Source: Tiliqua scincoides (taxonomy: Eukaryota > Chordata > Lepidosauria > Squamata > Scincidae). Taken from it: DNA of 64,000 nucleotides. The notes beneath the pieces were generated by a model. The model had not been told where the DNA came from and did not search any database. It saw only the letters and a list, made by a program, of their open reading frames with translations. Made by a program: the position numbers and the translations under genes. The stretch is taken from NCBI RefSeq assembly GCF_035046505.1, contig NC_089827.1:58742356-58806355 (forward strand). The letters are read 5' to 3'. Below, piece after piece: positions 45,301 to 60,200 of this stretch (the stretch's first letter is position 1; each line of letters opens with the position of its first letter).

Positions 45301-48221
45301 TGCAACAGGACATACTCTGTAGAAGACAGTAGTCTGCCCTCCCCCCCCTGCATGCACTGGGGATATGTTCCCCTGCTACTGTGGATAGCAGCAGTGAACC
45401 CTAAAGTTACTGTGGAGCTGCAAGGCATTCTGGGACATGATGCTAACTTGAAGCAGTTCACTAATTCCCCCCTCCCCATGTAAATGATGTATCTGTCTCT
45501 TTGCAGCTCTCCTGTTGCTGTCTCCTGTCTCTCTTTGTCTTCTGTGCTGTTAGTGAGCAGGGCAAACACATCATTTGAGGGATGGGGGGGGGGATAAGTG
45601 AAACTTTGGATAAGGAACCTGCAGATGTGGGGGAGCTGCTGTATTTAGAATTATGCTGTAGAATTTGTTGCTGCTACATGTTAATGAGACAGGAAACTTT
45701 AAAAAGCCTAATAAAAGATTGAGCAACTGTAGAGTAGATGTGTTAAATATTGCATTCTCAATTGCCCATTAAATCTTAGACATTCCAGAAGGTGAGGCAT
45801 GAAATCTTGTTCCTGCAGCAGGGTATACTCTGAGAACCAGTCACAATATTTAAAGCCTAGAAATGTATTTTACAATAGATCTTGAAATGGTTATTCTTTT
45901 TTTCAGATAGGCTTGCCTGAATTTTCCTCATACTTAGAGGTGTTTCAAAAGGTGTTATTTACCTTACTCAGAAGGAAGCCCATTGTGTTCTTTAAGACTT
46001 AGGGTGTAAACTTATCTTGCTCATCAGAAACAAATACCTCCTACTCATACTGTATTTCAAAGCTGTGTTGTTGAAGATTTCTTAACTCAAACGCTTCTAT
46101 CAGCACAATTGTCCTTATCTTTAGCATCTTCTTCTTTCATCCGATTGAATCTGGAGCTGAAGGCCCAATTCTGCACTGGACAAAGGTATTAAATGGGATA
46201 CTAAAGCCAACTCTCATTCTCACTGCCTTCAAATATTGTATTTGTTTTCACCTTTTGTATGTTAACCTCTAGAAATTCCAGTGTATTTTGTTACTTTGCC
46301 CTTCCACTGAGGTGACATAGGAAATGTATAATTTTCAAAGTATACAAGATTCATTTTTGAATGTTCTTGAGATGCCAAGTAAAGTATATGAGGGGGTACA
46401 ATTTTTAATGCCTTAAATTTGGCAATTTTACAGAATAATGCAGTATTGGGTCAAAGAAAATTCTTTGACCAAGATTGTTCTACCTGATTCTCATTTTACA
46501 TAATTTATTTTCTCCTTCAAGTAACCCTGCCTTGAATCAAGCTTGTTCCAGCTTTCTCCATAGCATTTGCCTTGGTCTTTATTCATCCTATGAGAAGATG
46601 ATGGTGGCTTCTTCCCAAGAGGGCAAGTGTGACAGGGTGATTTTTTTGTGTGTGGTTTCCAATAACTTCTGATATACAGCAATATGTCCAGGAGTAAAAT
46701 TTGTGGCATGAAATTGGAGAAAGTATTGTCTACTGATGGGTTTTCTAAAGGCATTAAAATTTTGCCTAAAATGGCTTACATTTGAAATTGAGGTTTTCGT
46801 CTCTCCTGTATGGGCCCACTTTCCAACCTGTGAAACTGCTGAATGAACTCATTGTGATCACCTTATGGGCTGATGATCTTATTTGAGTACCAGGACAAAA
46901 TGATCAATTAAGAATATTTTATATGCTTTTTCTTTTATGGGATAAAGTAGAATAGCGTGGCAATGTTACGGAAGTATAGAATATGCTGCCAGTGTTCTAT
47001 TTTTCTCCTAGAGATAAATGGACCCTGACATTCTAAACCAACAAATTGCTGTCTGAGTTTGTGTGCTTCTTTGTCTTGTTGTCTTTCTGGTTTTTCCCTT
47101 AGTTATTGCTCTATCAGAACTCTTGCAGAGGAGTCTGCCCCAGTTAAACTTCAGGGTATTGGAAAGTCTCAGCCTGTTATCCGAGACTCCAGATTCCTTC
47201 TCTTTAGATGAAACTCTTCGTAGTCATCAGTATAGCCTCCTACTTCTTTTTTACTTTGCTTTTAGTCAAGAAGACAGGTGAGTGAAATGGCATGAGCAGG
47301 AATAGCTCATATCCCAGGAAATCAGTGGGTGAGATCAATCAGCTTAATTTAAAAAACAAGAAATAATCTCTTGCTGTCAGATTTGTTCCAGAAGCAGAAC
47401 TGTTCTTGGCTATAAGAAGTTTTCTTCTTTCACTTCAAGACCAAGGAGACTGTCCACCTCCATATGTCTTCAAAGCTGTTTTGTACCTTCTTGCAATCTG
47501 TCAAGATGAGACTAACACTTTAGACTTGGTAAATGCACTGACTTAGTAGCTGATGTCTTGACCAGCTTTTAACATTTAATCTACCGCGTTTCTGGAGACT
47601 TTATATTGATAGACCTTTCCAAACAATTAAAAATGTCTGGGTTTTTTGTCTTAGTGCTATTAACCTACATACAGCACCAACAACTCACCATTTTTGTGTA
47701 GTGGATGTGAAAGTAGTCATATGGGGGAGTAGCAACCCTTCTGCTACTTCTGTCTGCAACTTTTTTTGTAAGTGGGAATGGATGAATTCTTTGGCTTTGG
47801 ATAGTACCTACCCAGCAAGAACATCCACAATAAAGTTTCTTGAATAGTGGGACAGTACAAGGGGAATGCAAGTGCTGAATGTCTGCTTTCAGCGCTGTAA
47901 TAGCACACTTGTGGAATGCACAGCCTGCAGGAACACAACTTATAGCCTGATCCTAACCTGTGCTGGAACAGGCAGGCCAGCTGGCCAGCCCTATATACAG
48001 TGCGGGGCTGGCTGTGGCACAAGTTGGAGTAAGAGGAATGAACTTCCCTTACTTCATATTGCTCTGCAGCCAGCCCTATGGGGCTACTTGGATTTGTGTT
48101 AGCGAAATTGCTGATGCAAATTCTAGTGGCCCAGGTTGGGCTACCCAGCTGGAAACTGGGGTTTGGAATCCAGCTTAAGTGCTGGAGTCCAGTCCCACCC
48201 CCTTCCTGGGCCAGCCTGCTC

Positions 48222-48252
<31 letters not shown>

Positions 48253-51200
48253 CTAGGTATTTATATACCGCCTTCCTGGTCATCGGATTACTCCTCTGAC
48301 TTTATTCAAGGCGGTTTTCATAGGCAGGCATTAATCCCTCAAGGGGATTTTTACAATCATAGAGGTTTTCTCTTTCAAGAACCAACAACATTTCAGAATG
48401 GATCTTCCTGGGTTGGTCCCGCTTTTGGCCTCCAGTTCTCCCACGCAGGCTGACAAGCAGCTCCATCTCTCACATGGAGGGCAGCCAAGACGCTTCTTGC
48501 TCACACCAAGAGCAGGTGGAATCACTCAGCTCAGCTTGTCAGCTGCTTCAAGGTCTCGTCATTCTCAGCCGTTCAGGGAGCTGCCAGTGTCCTCGAACTG
48601 GCGACCTTCCGATGTTATCTTCAGGCTAACGGAGGCTCTACCCTCTAGACCAGACCTCCTGCCCATTGGCCCTCCCACCCCCCTGCCCCAAAATGCCATT
48701 GTTCTGCCCTCCCTCCACCCTCACCAATCCCTTCCCCCATGCTGGCTGCCCTCAGCCAACCCAACCCTGTTTTGGGCAGCTTGAAGGCTGGATATAGCCT
48801 TTGCGGGCCAGCACGTGTCCTTGTGCCAGACCTGCCAACTCTGAAGGAGGCGCAAACATGCCTTACAGCACTTTTGTGACAGTATTGGGTTGGTGCAAGG
48901 GACTTGTGCTGACTCAAGAGTGCTCAGAATTGTGCTCTTAAACACAATCTTCACAAAATGTTCGAATGTGGGGAGAGAGGTAATGTTGCCTGACAGTAGT
49001 GATTTCAGAAGTGCTATACAGAAAATATAAATAATCGAGTACCCACAACAGGAACACTAGGTGGGGTTAGAATTGCATTGCATTTTTCCAGCAATAAGAT
49101 GTTGGAGTTTGAACCTTAGGAAAAATGCAATATCCCTACACAAAAGCTCTCCCTCAGGTGATTATTCAGATCCAGGTGACAAGTAACAACTGCACATGTA
49201 TTGTATGAAAAGAATATTGTCTGGAAAGTCCTGATGATGGCTAAGAAATCATAGAATTGGGAAAAATTGTAGGCAGTTATTTACCTTGTTTATCTCTACA
49301 TCGTTTTTAATTCAAAATTTTGTGCATGTGGATTTTTTTTATTCTTACAAAAATGTGATTGCCTATTCCTGAGGCAGTTGACTTAATATGCTTCACATTT
49401 CCTTTTCCATAGCTGAACAGAACCTTGAACGGCTTACCATTTTGATGACTTTTACCAATATTATGTACTGTTTGTATAGTTATAATATCTAAGGAGGGAT
49501 TATAAATGCACGTATTCCAGATCATTTTGATTTCTGAATTATAGTCTCCATCTTGGCCTCTTCTGATGTTATTTTTGTCCCTTCTCTACAAATTTAGGTT
49601 TCACTTTCTGCTATTAGGAGGATTCTGGATGTTATCTCTGATTTCAGCCAAGTATATATCCATCATCCGCTGCTGCTTAAATTCTTTTTACACTATCCTG
49701 AACTTATGGGAAGATTTGGTCACTGCATCCTCCAACTCTGGTTTTCCTGTGAAGACTACAACCAAAATGAATCTGAAGATGCGGACACAACACTTTCTTC
49801 TGAATTTTCTGACTCCTCAAACAACCTTAACAGTTTGCTTTGCATGCTAAAGTGCAACCCCAGTGCTTTACTTGTCTTGTTGGTATGTAGTTTTTTGTTT
49901 TGTTTTGAAATGAATACAAGACCACCATGTGGTGGCTGTTCAGAAAATCCCTTGACCATCCACTCAACTACTGTTATGAACAAAGGTTTTTTTCTGGATT
50001 GAAGGGTAGTCTTATGCAGTGGTCTTCAATTAATGAAGAGTTGGGACTCCAATAAACCCCATCCTGCAATGTGGGACCACCTTCAAAAGCCCAATGAGTA
50101 GGCAAATTAGCTTTCATGAGTTCCTCTTCTTTTGCCAACCCACTGATGCACATTGCTACTGTGACTGTGAGTCCTGAAGACCCGGCAGCTGGAAACCCTT
50201 CACCAGTCCTCTTTGCCCTTTCCCCTAGCAGCCTTCAGAATCAGGGTGGGAAGAGGGTTGCCAGCTATCAAGCCCTTGGCAGTTAGAGCTGCTTCTCAGG
50301 GGGGAAGGGGGACTTTCCCTCAGCTGTTCTTCTCCCCTCTCAGGAGCTCTGTCTTCCCTCATCACTGGCCTTCTTTATCTCCTCCTCCCCAGGGCCTCAT
50401 TAGGTCCCACAGACTGCCTTATCTCCTGCCTGTCCTTCCATCCCTACCTCTCAGTGCCTGTCCATGTAGTGCTGGGCTGTGGCTACTGCTACTGGCTAGA
50501 GATGCCCAGGCAGACTTTTTGGGTTTGTCTTGGCCCACACATGTCAGTGCTGGCATGCTTGTTCTGTCATTTGGGGGAGTAATTCCTGGTGTTGGGATTT
50601 TGAACTACTTTCCTTTCAGGATCTAATCTGTCTGGGCACCAAGGAAGTGGCTCACAAAGTCTTATTGACACTGAAGACTTTCCTGAAGAGAAATGAGGAC
50701 ATCCATCTCTGTGATCTTCTTCGAAGCCAGTTTCTACAGATTCTGCAGAAGCTTCTGGTAGAAAACAGTTCCAGCATTTCACAAGGTGAATAGAAACTTG
50801 CCTTTAGGAACAAGAAGTTCTCATTTGGTGCTGAATGTCCCAAAGTGATGGTAAAATGCTACTCACTGGAGTTCTTGGCCCAGTCTTTCCTTGTTTTTGT
50901 ATATCTGAATGAGATGAAATATTGAGGCTGCAACCCTAAATGCACTTTCTAGAGAGTAAGCCCCATGTAACAAAATATACAATGGTACTTCCAAATTAAA
51001 TTTATATAGCATTGTGTTGTGAGCCTAGGACTGTCTTTTGAATTTAAAGTTCTTGTCTACATTCATGACTCATATGGGATCAGTGTAAGAGGAAGGGTTG
51101 AAGTACAGTTTTATGATACAGTACTAACAGTATTTATATACCGCTTTTCAACAAAAACATTCACAAAGCTGTTTACAAAGAGGAAGAAGTACTGCTACTT

Positions 51201-54200
51201 TTGCTTTGATTAGAAATGATGTGGTAGGAAGGAAAGATTTGGTGCTGATGCAGCTTCTTTCACAGTGAAGCAGGATCATACCCATCTTCAGTGCCAGTTT
51301 TACAGCTCAATCAGGGCAAACTTTGAACTCATTACTATAACCACACTTGTCAACTGTGTAAATGATTTATCAGCTATACATCTTTGCTCATCTGATATGC
51401 AACGAAGAACCTGTGGTAACATTGTCTGGGTTTCACATTTGATGTTAAACCAACCACCTGCTATAGTGCAGACATGACCTGAGTACCTATTTTAAGTACA
51501 GTCATATGTTATTAAATCCACAGACACTTTGTTAGTTTAATCAAAGCTTTCCTTTGCTGTTAGCTGGACACAATGGCTCTTTAGCTCCTTAGATTAAAAA
51601 GAAAGAAAATAAACACACACTAGTTTCTGGTTCATGGGTACTCAAAGAGAGCGTGTATGCACCATGTGTGCAGAAGAGAAGTAGTTCCAGCAACATTGGT
51701 TTGTAACTTCAATGTCAATGCAGAGGCTATTGAGTAATTTTCTTTCGTATGTATTCTAAGTAAATCAGACCCTGCCAGTTTTGTTGAACCTCCTCTTCCT
51801 GGTACAGTTGAGGCATGCAACAGAGAGAGAGCTGGACAGCACAGATTTCAGATTGCTTAATTTGGGTGAGTTTCTGAATTTGTCTGGTTTACAATTTAGT
51901 AGATGGGCTCAGGGCTTAATTGCCATAGTGTGGCATAGTGCCTAAGAGTGTTGAACTAGGACCAGTGAAACCAAAATTCACATTCCAATTTAGCCTTGTC
52001 ACTCATTGGGTGACCTTGGGCAAGCTGAATCTACCTCCCAGGGCAGTTGTGAAGATAAAATAGGGAAGATGACCTTGTATGTTGCCCTGATCTCCATAGT
52101 GGAAAAGAGGAATAAGCATGTAGCAAGTTATACTTAAGATTGTGTGTGTGTGTGTGTGTGTGTGTGTATAACTTGCCCTGAAGCCAGTTTGGCAAATGAT
52201 CTAGATTGTCTGTTTCCTATATAATGTATATCTACTGATAGCAATGGAATGCTGGTTCAACTATATACTAATGAGGTTTTGTGGCATGTGTGTTAATTAG
52301 GGTGCACAGTGTCAATCTTCATGGCAGAATTTCTTGTGCTCATTGTTGAAGCAGATGGTCCTTGTTGGTGTTTGTGACCGTATTACCCACTTGCTTGATT
52401 GGTGGTCTAAGCTGGTATAGTTGTTCTGTATCTGTATCCCCAAGATATGACACATTAGAATCTAAATATTGGGAACCTCTATTCTGCAGTCAGCAGTTTG
52501 TCTGGAAAATGCAGCCCAACAGACTTTGATATCCTACAGCCATCCCTGAATTTCCTGTACTGGAGTCTTCAGCAGTCAACACTCTGTAATCAGCAAAAAG
52601 GTAAAGATTTAAAAAGTGATACTTCCGATTGCTTGGGGACTTGATGTAATTCTAGCAGCACCTCCCCCCAATACTTATCCTTGGGGAGGTTATACATGTT
52701 CAGCATGTGTAATGGAAATTCATACAACGTAAACCAAGTTTGAAGTAATATATGTCTCTTTTACTGTTTACATACATTGCACAAGTGCCAGGGAAACTCT
52801 GGTAATTGCACCTCCCTCCTGCATGATGAATATATGTATGTAGCCTTTTCAAATGCAAGCATATAAACTGAATGTGTACACATGATGTAATGTGTGAAGC
52901 AGTCCTAAATATTTGATGGGTAAACAAAATGCACTCAGCCCATGCCTTCCAATATCTAACCATCAAAGACAGGGAGCTACCTGTGAAAGGGAAAGCCTAC
53001 CTACAGTTTCCTCAAAGGCTTGAGGTTTCCTCAGAGGCTTGATGATAAAGGAGCCTCTCACCTGCTTCTTCGTTTTATATTTTTAAATATGTATAAATTC
53101 AAATGTTGGTCTTTAAAATCTCACTCAAATACATATTTTAAAATATGCATAATTTTAAAAACACATATGCAGATTTAATTGTGGATTTCCATCAACAATG
53201 CTTACCCACAAAACCCTTAAGAAAGGAAGAGCCTAAATACAGTTTCAGAAAACAGTTTGTGGTGCATTTATTCTTTTTGAAATTTAAAATGCTGAAGTTT
53301 GGGGGTTTTCTGCATGATTACCTGTAGATAATAAATACGCAAAGTTTTGTTTTTCTAGCCTGTGGAAAAAAAGGAGGCGGTGGGTAGGTAACGTTTAGGT
53401 ATATTCAAACACCTGCTAGTGTATAATATTGTTTAGCACAGTATATTAAACTTGCTAATATATATGTCATGCAGAGATTGAAAGATAACCCCTGGATGGT
53501 CCAAAATCTCAAGATTGTGTCTGTTTATTTGGGGGGGAAGCCATGCTGTGATTTCAGTGGCTGGTCCTAATTGGTACTGACTTGTGTCTCTCTTAACAGC
53601 TGACTTCCTGTTGTACCACTAGTTTCAAATGTCTTGTCAGACCTTTTCTTTCTTTACAGTGGTGGCTATGTTGCTTTCTAATACATTTTTGCTAGAGCTT
53701 CTTGAGAAAGTTCTCTGGCTCACTTGGATGCCGACTTCTCCTGCTGAACCTGCTTTCCCTTCATCCAATGAAGCATTTCTCTGCTCTGCTTGGCTACTGA
53801 CTGCTTCCCTCTTGGCTCAACAACATATTTACAATACAGAGGTTAGAAACTCTGTCAGATTTGAACCTATGCTGTCAAGGGAAAAATCTGGTATAAATAA
53901 ATGGGAAACAGAATTCTTCCTAGACATACTTCACAAGCAGAGGTGTGATCAAGCTAAAGTTGTGCATTTTTAACTTCCCATTATTGATTATCTAACTTAT
54001 CTATCTCTACCATGGTGATGACTGATATAGTATATCATCCTTTAGGATTATTTCAATTCAGTGGCTAAACCAGTTTTTCAAATCCCAAACTACTTTATTA
54101 CTTAACCTACCTGTGTTATATGTGTAAAGGAGGCAATTCATATCACAACGAGGAGCTTAGGAAGCAGCTGATTCAAGGTGTGCTCAGTAGTTACTAGGGA

Positions 54201-57200
54201 ATTTAAACTTTCATTTATGAATTGGAAGATGTTTCATAAGTATTGGCAAGCATAAAACTGAATAGATAGTTGGAATCTGACACTTGTGAATATGAGTGAG
54301 TCATGCCATTCCCTAATCCTCTGAAAGGATACAACATTTTAGAAAAGAGAGCTGGTCCATTCATTTCAGTAAAGTGTTAATAATGAGGATGAATCTAAAG
54401 CATAGTTGACTGTGTGTGTTCCCTTATTCTGACCTCAGAGGTTGGTGAGTGTGGGTGGAGTGGGGGCCTCTGCAGAATGCCATAACTGGATAATCCAGGG
54501 GATAAAACAAATGAATGCAAGTCCAGTGTGCTGGGCTTTAAGGGGTGGCAATCTGGACAAAGAAAATACAGCTGGCTCTCTTTCCATTGGGGTCTGTCTG
54601 TCTCCCTTATTTCACACACATGCAAACCCTTTCTCTGATTCATTTGTGAAAGGTTCATCATATAATCTGTCTGGATGTGGACAAGGTCTTCAGTGCAGTA
54701 ACCTTCAGGAAGAAAAAGCCCAAATTATTCTTTGGTAGGTGACATCTTTGCCAACATCATTTTAAGGCTAGGACAGGGGTGCTCACACTTTTTTGGCTCG
54801 AGAGCTACTTTGAAACCCAGCAAGGCCCGGAGATCTACCAGAGTTTTTTTTACAATGTTCGCGCCATCATAACATATAACATTTATGTGTACAATGTATG
54901 TTGGTGTATCTTGAGCCCCACTGAGTATAACAGGACTTACTCCTGAGTAGACATGCCTAGGATTAGGCTGTGAGGCTGCAATCCTAGCCACACTTACCTG
55001 GGAGTAAGCCCCATTGAGTACAATGGGCCTTACTCCCGGCGTTTCCTTCCAGAGGCACCTGAAGGGGGGGGGTTGGCACTCCGCGATCTACTCATTTTGC
55101 CTCGCGATCTACCAGTAGATCGCGATCCACCTATTGAGCACCTCTGGGCTAGGAGATTGCTGGAAGTAAAGGCTCCTTCACGCTTTACTAAAAGGGAAGT
55201 CACTTCTGCTTGGAAAATATTTAAGGAACTTACATGAGAATAAGCCCCACTGACTATAATGGAATTTACTTTCAAGTAGACATGCCTAGGATTGAGCTCC
55301 TAGTTCTGTATGCATTTTGTCTTATATGAATATATACATTGCTGGGAAGCTGAAGTCATTAGTGGTTTTCACGGTGTTTATGTGTGCATAAGATCAATAC
55401 TCATGACTATCTACATGCAGTATTTTTATGGTTTCCTACACAGAAGTGTCTTGAAACTGTTTTTACCCCTTTTCCCTTTAACTCTTTTACAATACTCCCT
55501 TTTTAATGCTTTTCTTCCCTTAAAAAGAAAACTTATCTGGGTTTCTTAGGACTATACTACATATTTTGTATAATACATGTTGAGGCTGCTTAGTTTCTTT
55601 TGTTCTTGTTTTAAATAATTTTGTTCTTGTTTTAAATAATGGGCAAGGCAAAGTGAAACTGGAGTAGTGGCTTCAACTGAAGTCAATGGAAACTCTCTTC
55701 CTTCTGTGAAAAGTGTGAGGAAATGCATGATCACAACTGGAACCATAGTGGAGACAATGTATTAAAGTTCTCTACTCCCCTGTCATAGCTTCACTGTACC
55801 CCATGCATAGTAGTTTAAGAAGAAAAACAAAACAGAAATTAAGTGGCCATAACTTTGTTATACATAATGTGTGGTGTGGCCCTTAGTGATCACTAGTCTC
55901 CCAGCCAAGCATTGCTTAAATTTATACCCACTTCTCTCATTGCTATATCTTCAGGTGCTTTCAGGCTTAGTCCCAAGTGATCTGAAGAGGGAAAATGAAA
56001 GCTGAATACATTATAGGTGACTACATGAGAGACTGCAAATCTTAATGTGCTGAATTTTGATGCACTGAGTGCTTGACAGGCTAAACATTAAAATGGATTT
56101 AGCTGTATTCTTCTCTAGTGTCCATTTTTCACATTACAAATCACACCACATAAGGTAGAAGTGCCTGAAATGGACACTTCTAGTATTAAATGGATGCTAC
56201 TGTAAGTGGTCAATTGCCTTTCTAATTTTTTTGCACGATGCTCTAAATGAGAATGTCAGGTTATCAGATTTTTTTCTTTCCTAGACAATGCCCCCTCCCT
56301 GAAAAAAAGGTTGAAAAATTAATCTTGACATTCAAGTATGGTGTTTGACTGTTGTGTACATAGCAGTTGCTAATGATAACTGTGAAGTTTGCGATGGGAA
56401 GGCTTCTTCTTTACTAATAAATTGGTTTTATGTCCAGTTGGCATCATTCAGTTTCTGAAAGCCTTCTTTAGGCAGAACCTCTCATCCTCCTTTGTGAAGT
56501 TTGTTGCTCAGCGTGCAGATGACTGTGGAAGGGAGTTGTTGTCTAAAGAGGATGCCTCCTTGTATCCACTAGCCAAGTGCCATGTGTTGTCCTTGGTCAT
56601 CCGTCTGCAGAACCTATTAGTCCAGGTATAAGTCTACTGATAATAAAATACTGATTGCCAGAAGCAGCTGTGCTGACCTATGTCAAGTACATAGATAAAA
56701 ATTTGAGGGGAAAACATGGTCAAGTGCAATTTTTCTTACTTTGCTGCTTTTTAAAAAATAGAACTTCTATAGTGTTTTTGTAACTATGACTATACATATA
56801 TTTATATAGCTGAACTTTTTTCTCTGAGCAGCATTTTTTAACTCTTTTGATAGTGGAGGAAAAAAGTGTAGTCACTTCCACTGCTACTGTAACTTTAGTG
56901 GGATTAATCCTCACTCTTTTTTTATATTTACAGAAAGATTTGTTGCTATCACAATGTGTTATTGGCTGTCTGGAAGTCTTGTTGGAATATCTGCACTCAA
57001 AGAACGAGGGCATTGGTACAACTTTCAGCATCCTTACTTGGGTTCACTTTATTAGCTTTGCTTGATTATCTGCGGTATTTGGCCCAGTATCTCCACTAGG
57101 AGTGGTAGGAAAGAGTGTAATGGCATATCTGTATTCTGTGAGCTGCACCCTTGTTTTTCAGATGTTCTCTGCCTTATGGCAGGATTATGGGTAGTTGATG

Positions 57201-60200
57201 ATCTCATCTTCTTAAGAAATAGAAAACAGAAGCTTTTAGGAACTTCATTCAGTTCCCAAGAAAGGAATGCAAAACTCTCTTGTCTGTACTACAGTCTGGG
57301 CCAGACCTAACAAGATTTGTTTCAGTCAGATCTCACTAAGACAATTTGTTGTGTGAAGAAGTTTGGTAGTGGGTTGTACAGCCTTTTACACAACCTCTGA
57401 TGTTTGGTGATTGAGGAAGGTGAAAGGCACAAAGGCAGGAGAGTACAAATGTTGCAAAACAATATCATGGCAATAACCATAAAGTCCTTTGGGCAGAGGA
57501 ATTGTTCAGGCACCTAGTACTGGCTATTATCCTTGTCAAATGTCCCTGCCCTTTAAATCCATTATAATGGAGGGGAGTGGAGAGAAAAGCCATACAAAAG
57601 GGATATTACTGGAAGAGAGGATGCTTAATTCACCAAGTATCTCACAGATGACTGACAGCCAGCAGTCTAAATTTGTCTAGGACAAAGACCCTAGAACAGG
57701 GGTCTCCAAACTATGGGCCTGGGGGCTCATCCGGCCTGCCACAAGATTTTATCCAGCCCACTGCAGTTTGGTCTTTTTTTCAGAGCATTTGCTAATGTTT
57801 GATGTTTTTACTCATTATAGATCATTTTGCAGTTTAAGAATGGCATTGTTTCTTTGCAATTATCATATTTCTCTTTTGTTCTGAATTATATGCTGATTAT
57901 AATTATCTGCTGATCTGATATATGCTGATATAATAGATCCAGGTAAAGTTTATTCATTCATTTAAATTTCTTTCATTCATTTATAAAACTGATTTTTTTG
58001 GCCTGCGAAAATGTGTAAAATATGTGATGTGGCCCTCATACTGAAAAGTTGGAGGCCCCTGTCATAGAAAATAAAAAGGGCTAGGTTTTTGATAAAGGGA
58101 AGGCTTTGATAAAGCCTTTGATGAAGGGAAGGCTTTATCAAAGATTCTGAGAGGACTTTAAATAGGACAAATAGTTCTCCAAATTGTCCATAGCCATGAG
58201 GAAGGGTGTTTGAAAATTTTTATTTTTTTCACAGATTTCTTGATTTGAAAGGCAGAAAGTTGTGTTAATGTGTTTTTATTATGTGTTCTCATTTTTATTA
58301 ACACTTTAAAACTGTTCTAGGTAGATGATATAGGTGATATAGTGTCCTCAGATACAGCCACAGTATTATTTCTAACTGGAAAAATAATCTATTTTAATTT
58401 CTGGAAAACATTCTGTGGTTTTATTTGGATATTTTAAACACAGAATGGTGATGTGTTGTGTTTTTAACTAAAAAGAACACCTCTAGCCATGAGACATCAA
58501 GTATCATTAAAGACAGGTGTGTATTACATTAACATTAAAGCTGTTATATACGGGCATTGATACTAGTGTATTTTGTGATGAGATAAAAGCAGAATAAACT
58601 TAATTGAGCAAGTCTGGTACCACGTTTCACAAGAGGCAGAAAATTATATCCCAATGGTCCAAGTTCAATGCTAACTGATGGAGCATTTATTATAGAATTC
58701 ACATTCTCTGAACACATCTTTTCTTTTCCTTTTTCTTCATACATTTATGTTGTGACGTACAAGCTCAAATCCTAGATGTGACCAACAACTTTGGTTGAAT
58801 GCTGTATGAGCAACTGCACCTAACTAGGATCTCTTTTGCTAGTTTATTTTTAATCTGTGGTTGGTTTCTCCTAGCATGCCATATTGCCTCACAACCATGG
58901 AATAAATTCCTGCTTATCACACTTTTGGATGGTCGCAAGAATTCTTTTCTTGACCCAGAAATTCTCAGACTTATTGCTTTGGTGAGTGTGGGGATTAAAT
59001 ATTGTTATCCTAAAAATGTCTAGTATGTTGTTGCTGCACATAGTGCATTTGTACGTTATATTGCAAATAACAAGTGTGGGCAGCATACAGACAATATGGG
59101 GCCCTATGATGCTTCTTGGAACGAAAAGAGACCTGATGCAATTAAGACTTAAGAAGCACTTCTTAAGCACTGAGGCGGTCTCACTTTCTTATCCAAAGCT
59201 GCACACTCAATATTTTCTGTATTGGAAGCTTAAAATTCTAACAAAGTTCCATAAAATCATTAAGCTGACAAGATTCAATTGGTCATCTACTTCTGTCTCT
59301 TATTCCATTTGAATTGGGATGTAGTTAAACCAAATGCATAATAATTATATTTCTTTAAAAATTGTGAAATATTAAATAAAATATTTAGATATTGCTGTTG
59401 TAGGAAAGCTTGTGGCAGCTTATCGTTCTGTTATTAGCAGATTGCTCCCTGGGGCATTTGGTGGGCCGCTGTGAGATACAGGAAGCTGGACTAGATGGGC
59501 CTATGGCCTGATCCAGTGGGGCTGTTCTTATGTTCTTATGAGTCTCTACTGAAAATTTAAAATGTAATTTTTATTACTGGATGTCTTTTTGTTAAGTTTA
59601 TAAGGTATGGCAACACTAGGATTATTTCTCAGTGTGAGATTAGCAGTATACTTGAGGAAGCAGCAAAATTGTCAGAGATTTCTGATGTCACAGTTGGTGC
59701 TCTTCATTCCTTTCTTGTTCAGGTGAGTGCTTGGAGAAGGTAATTGGGCAATAGGGAACAGTAGTTGAAAGTGAATTATGGTTCTTTCAGCTTTTCCCCT
59801 TTCTTGCCAGTTTGGCTTCTTTGAAGTATAGCTTGTAGAGGTGTTTGTTTCTGGTGAGTAAGACAGGGTTATAGCCTGAGTCTTATTGAACACAATGGGC
59901 TTAATTTGGAGTAGAGTAAATCATACTATTTTCAAACACCTCTAAGTTTAGGTACAGAAGGCTAATTTTGTACCATACATCTGTTTCTGGAAGACTTGTA
60001 CTGTGAAACTCTCCTTTGTAGGGTTGTGCTGTTGCCTTCTTTCCCTTTCTTCCTCTTGGCTCATAGAACAAATGAAATAGGATTGTGCCTGTACAAAGAT
60101 CTTGAAATTTATTCTAACTGTGCTGGCCTTACCATGAAGCATTTGCTTTAGGCAGCAGATTCCAGGTTTGGTGCTTTTTGTTGTGTTGTAACCTCCAGGA

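Noticed and set aside
47744-48283. 179-codon open frame on the minus strand
   Set aside because: It lies in a family-B MITE and an (ATA)n run that codes for repeated isoleucine.
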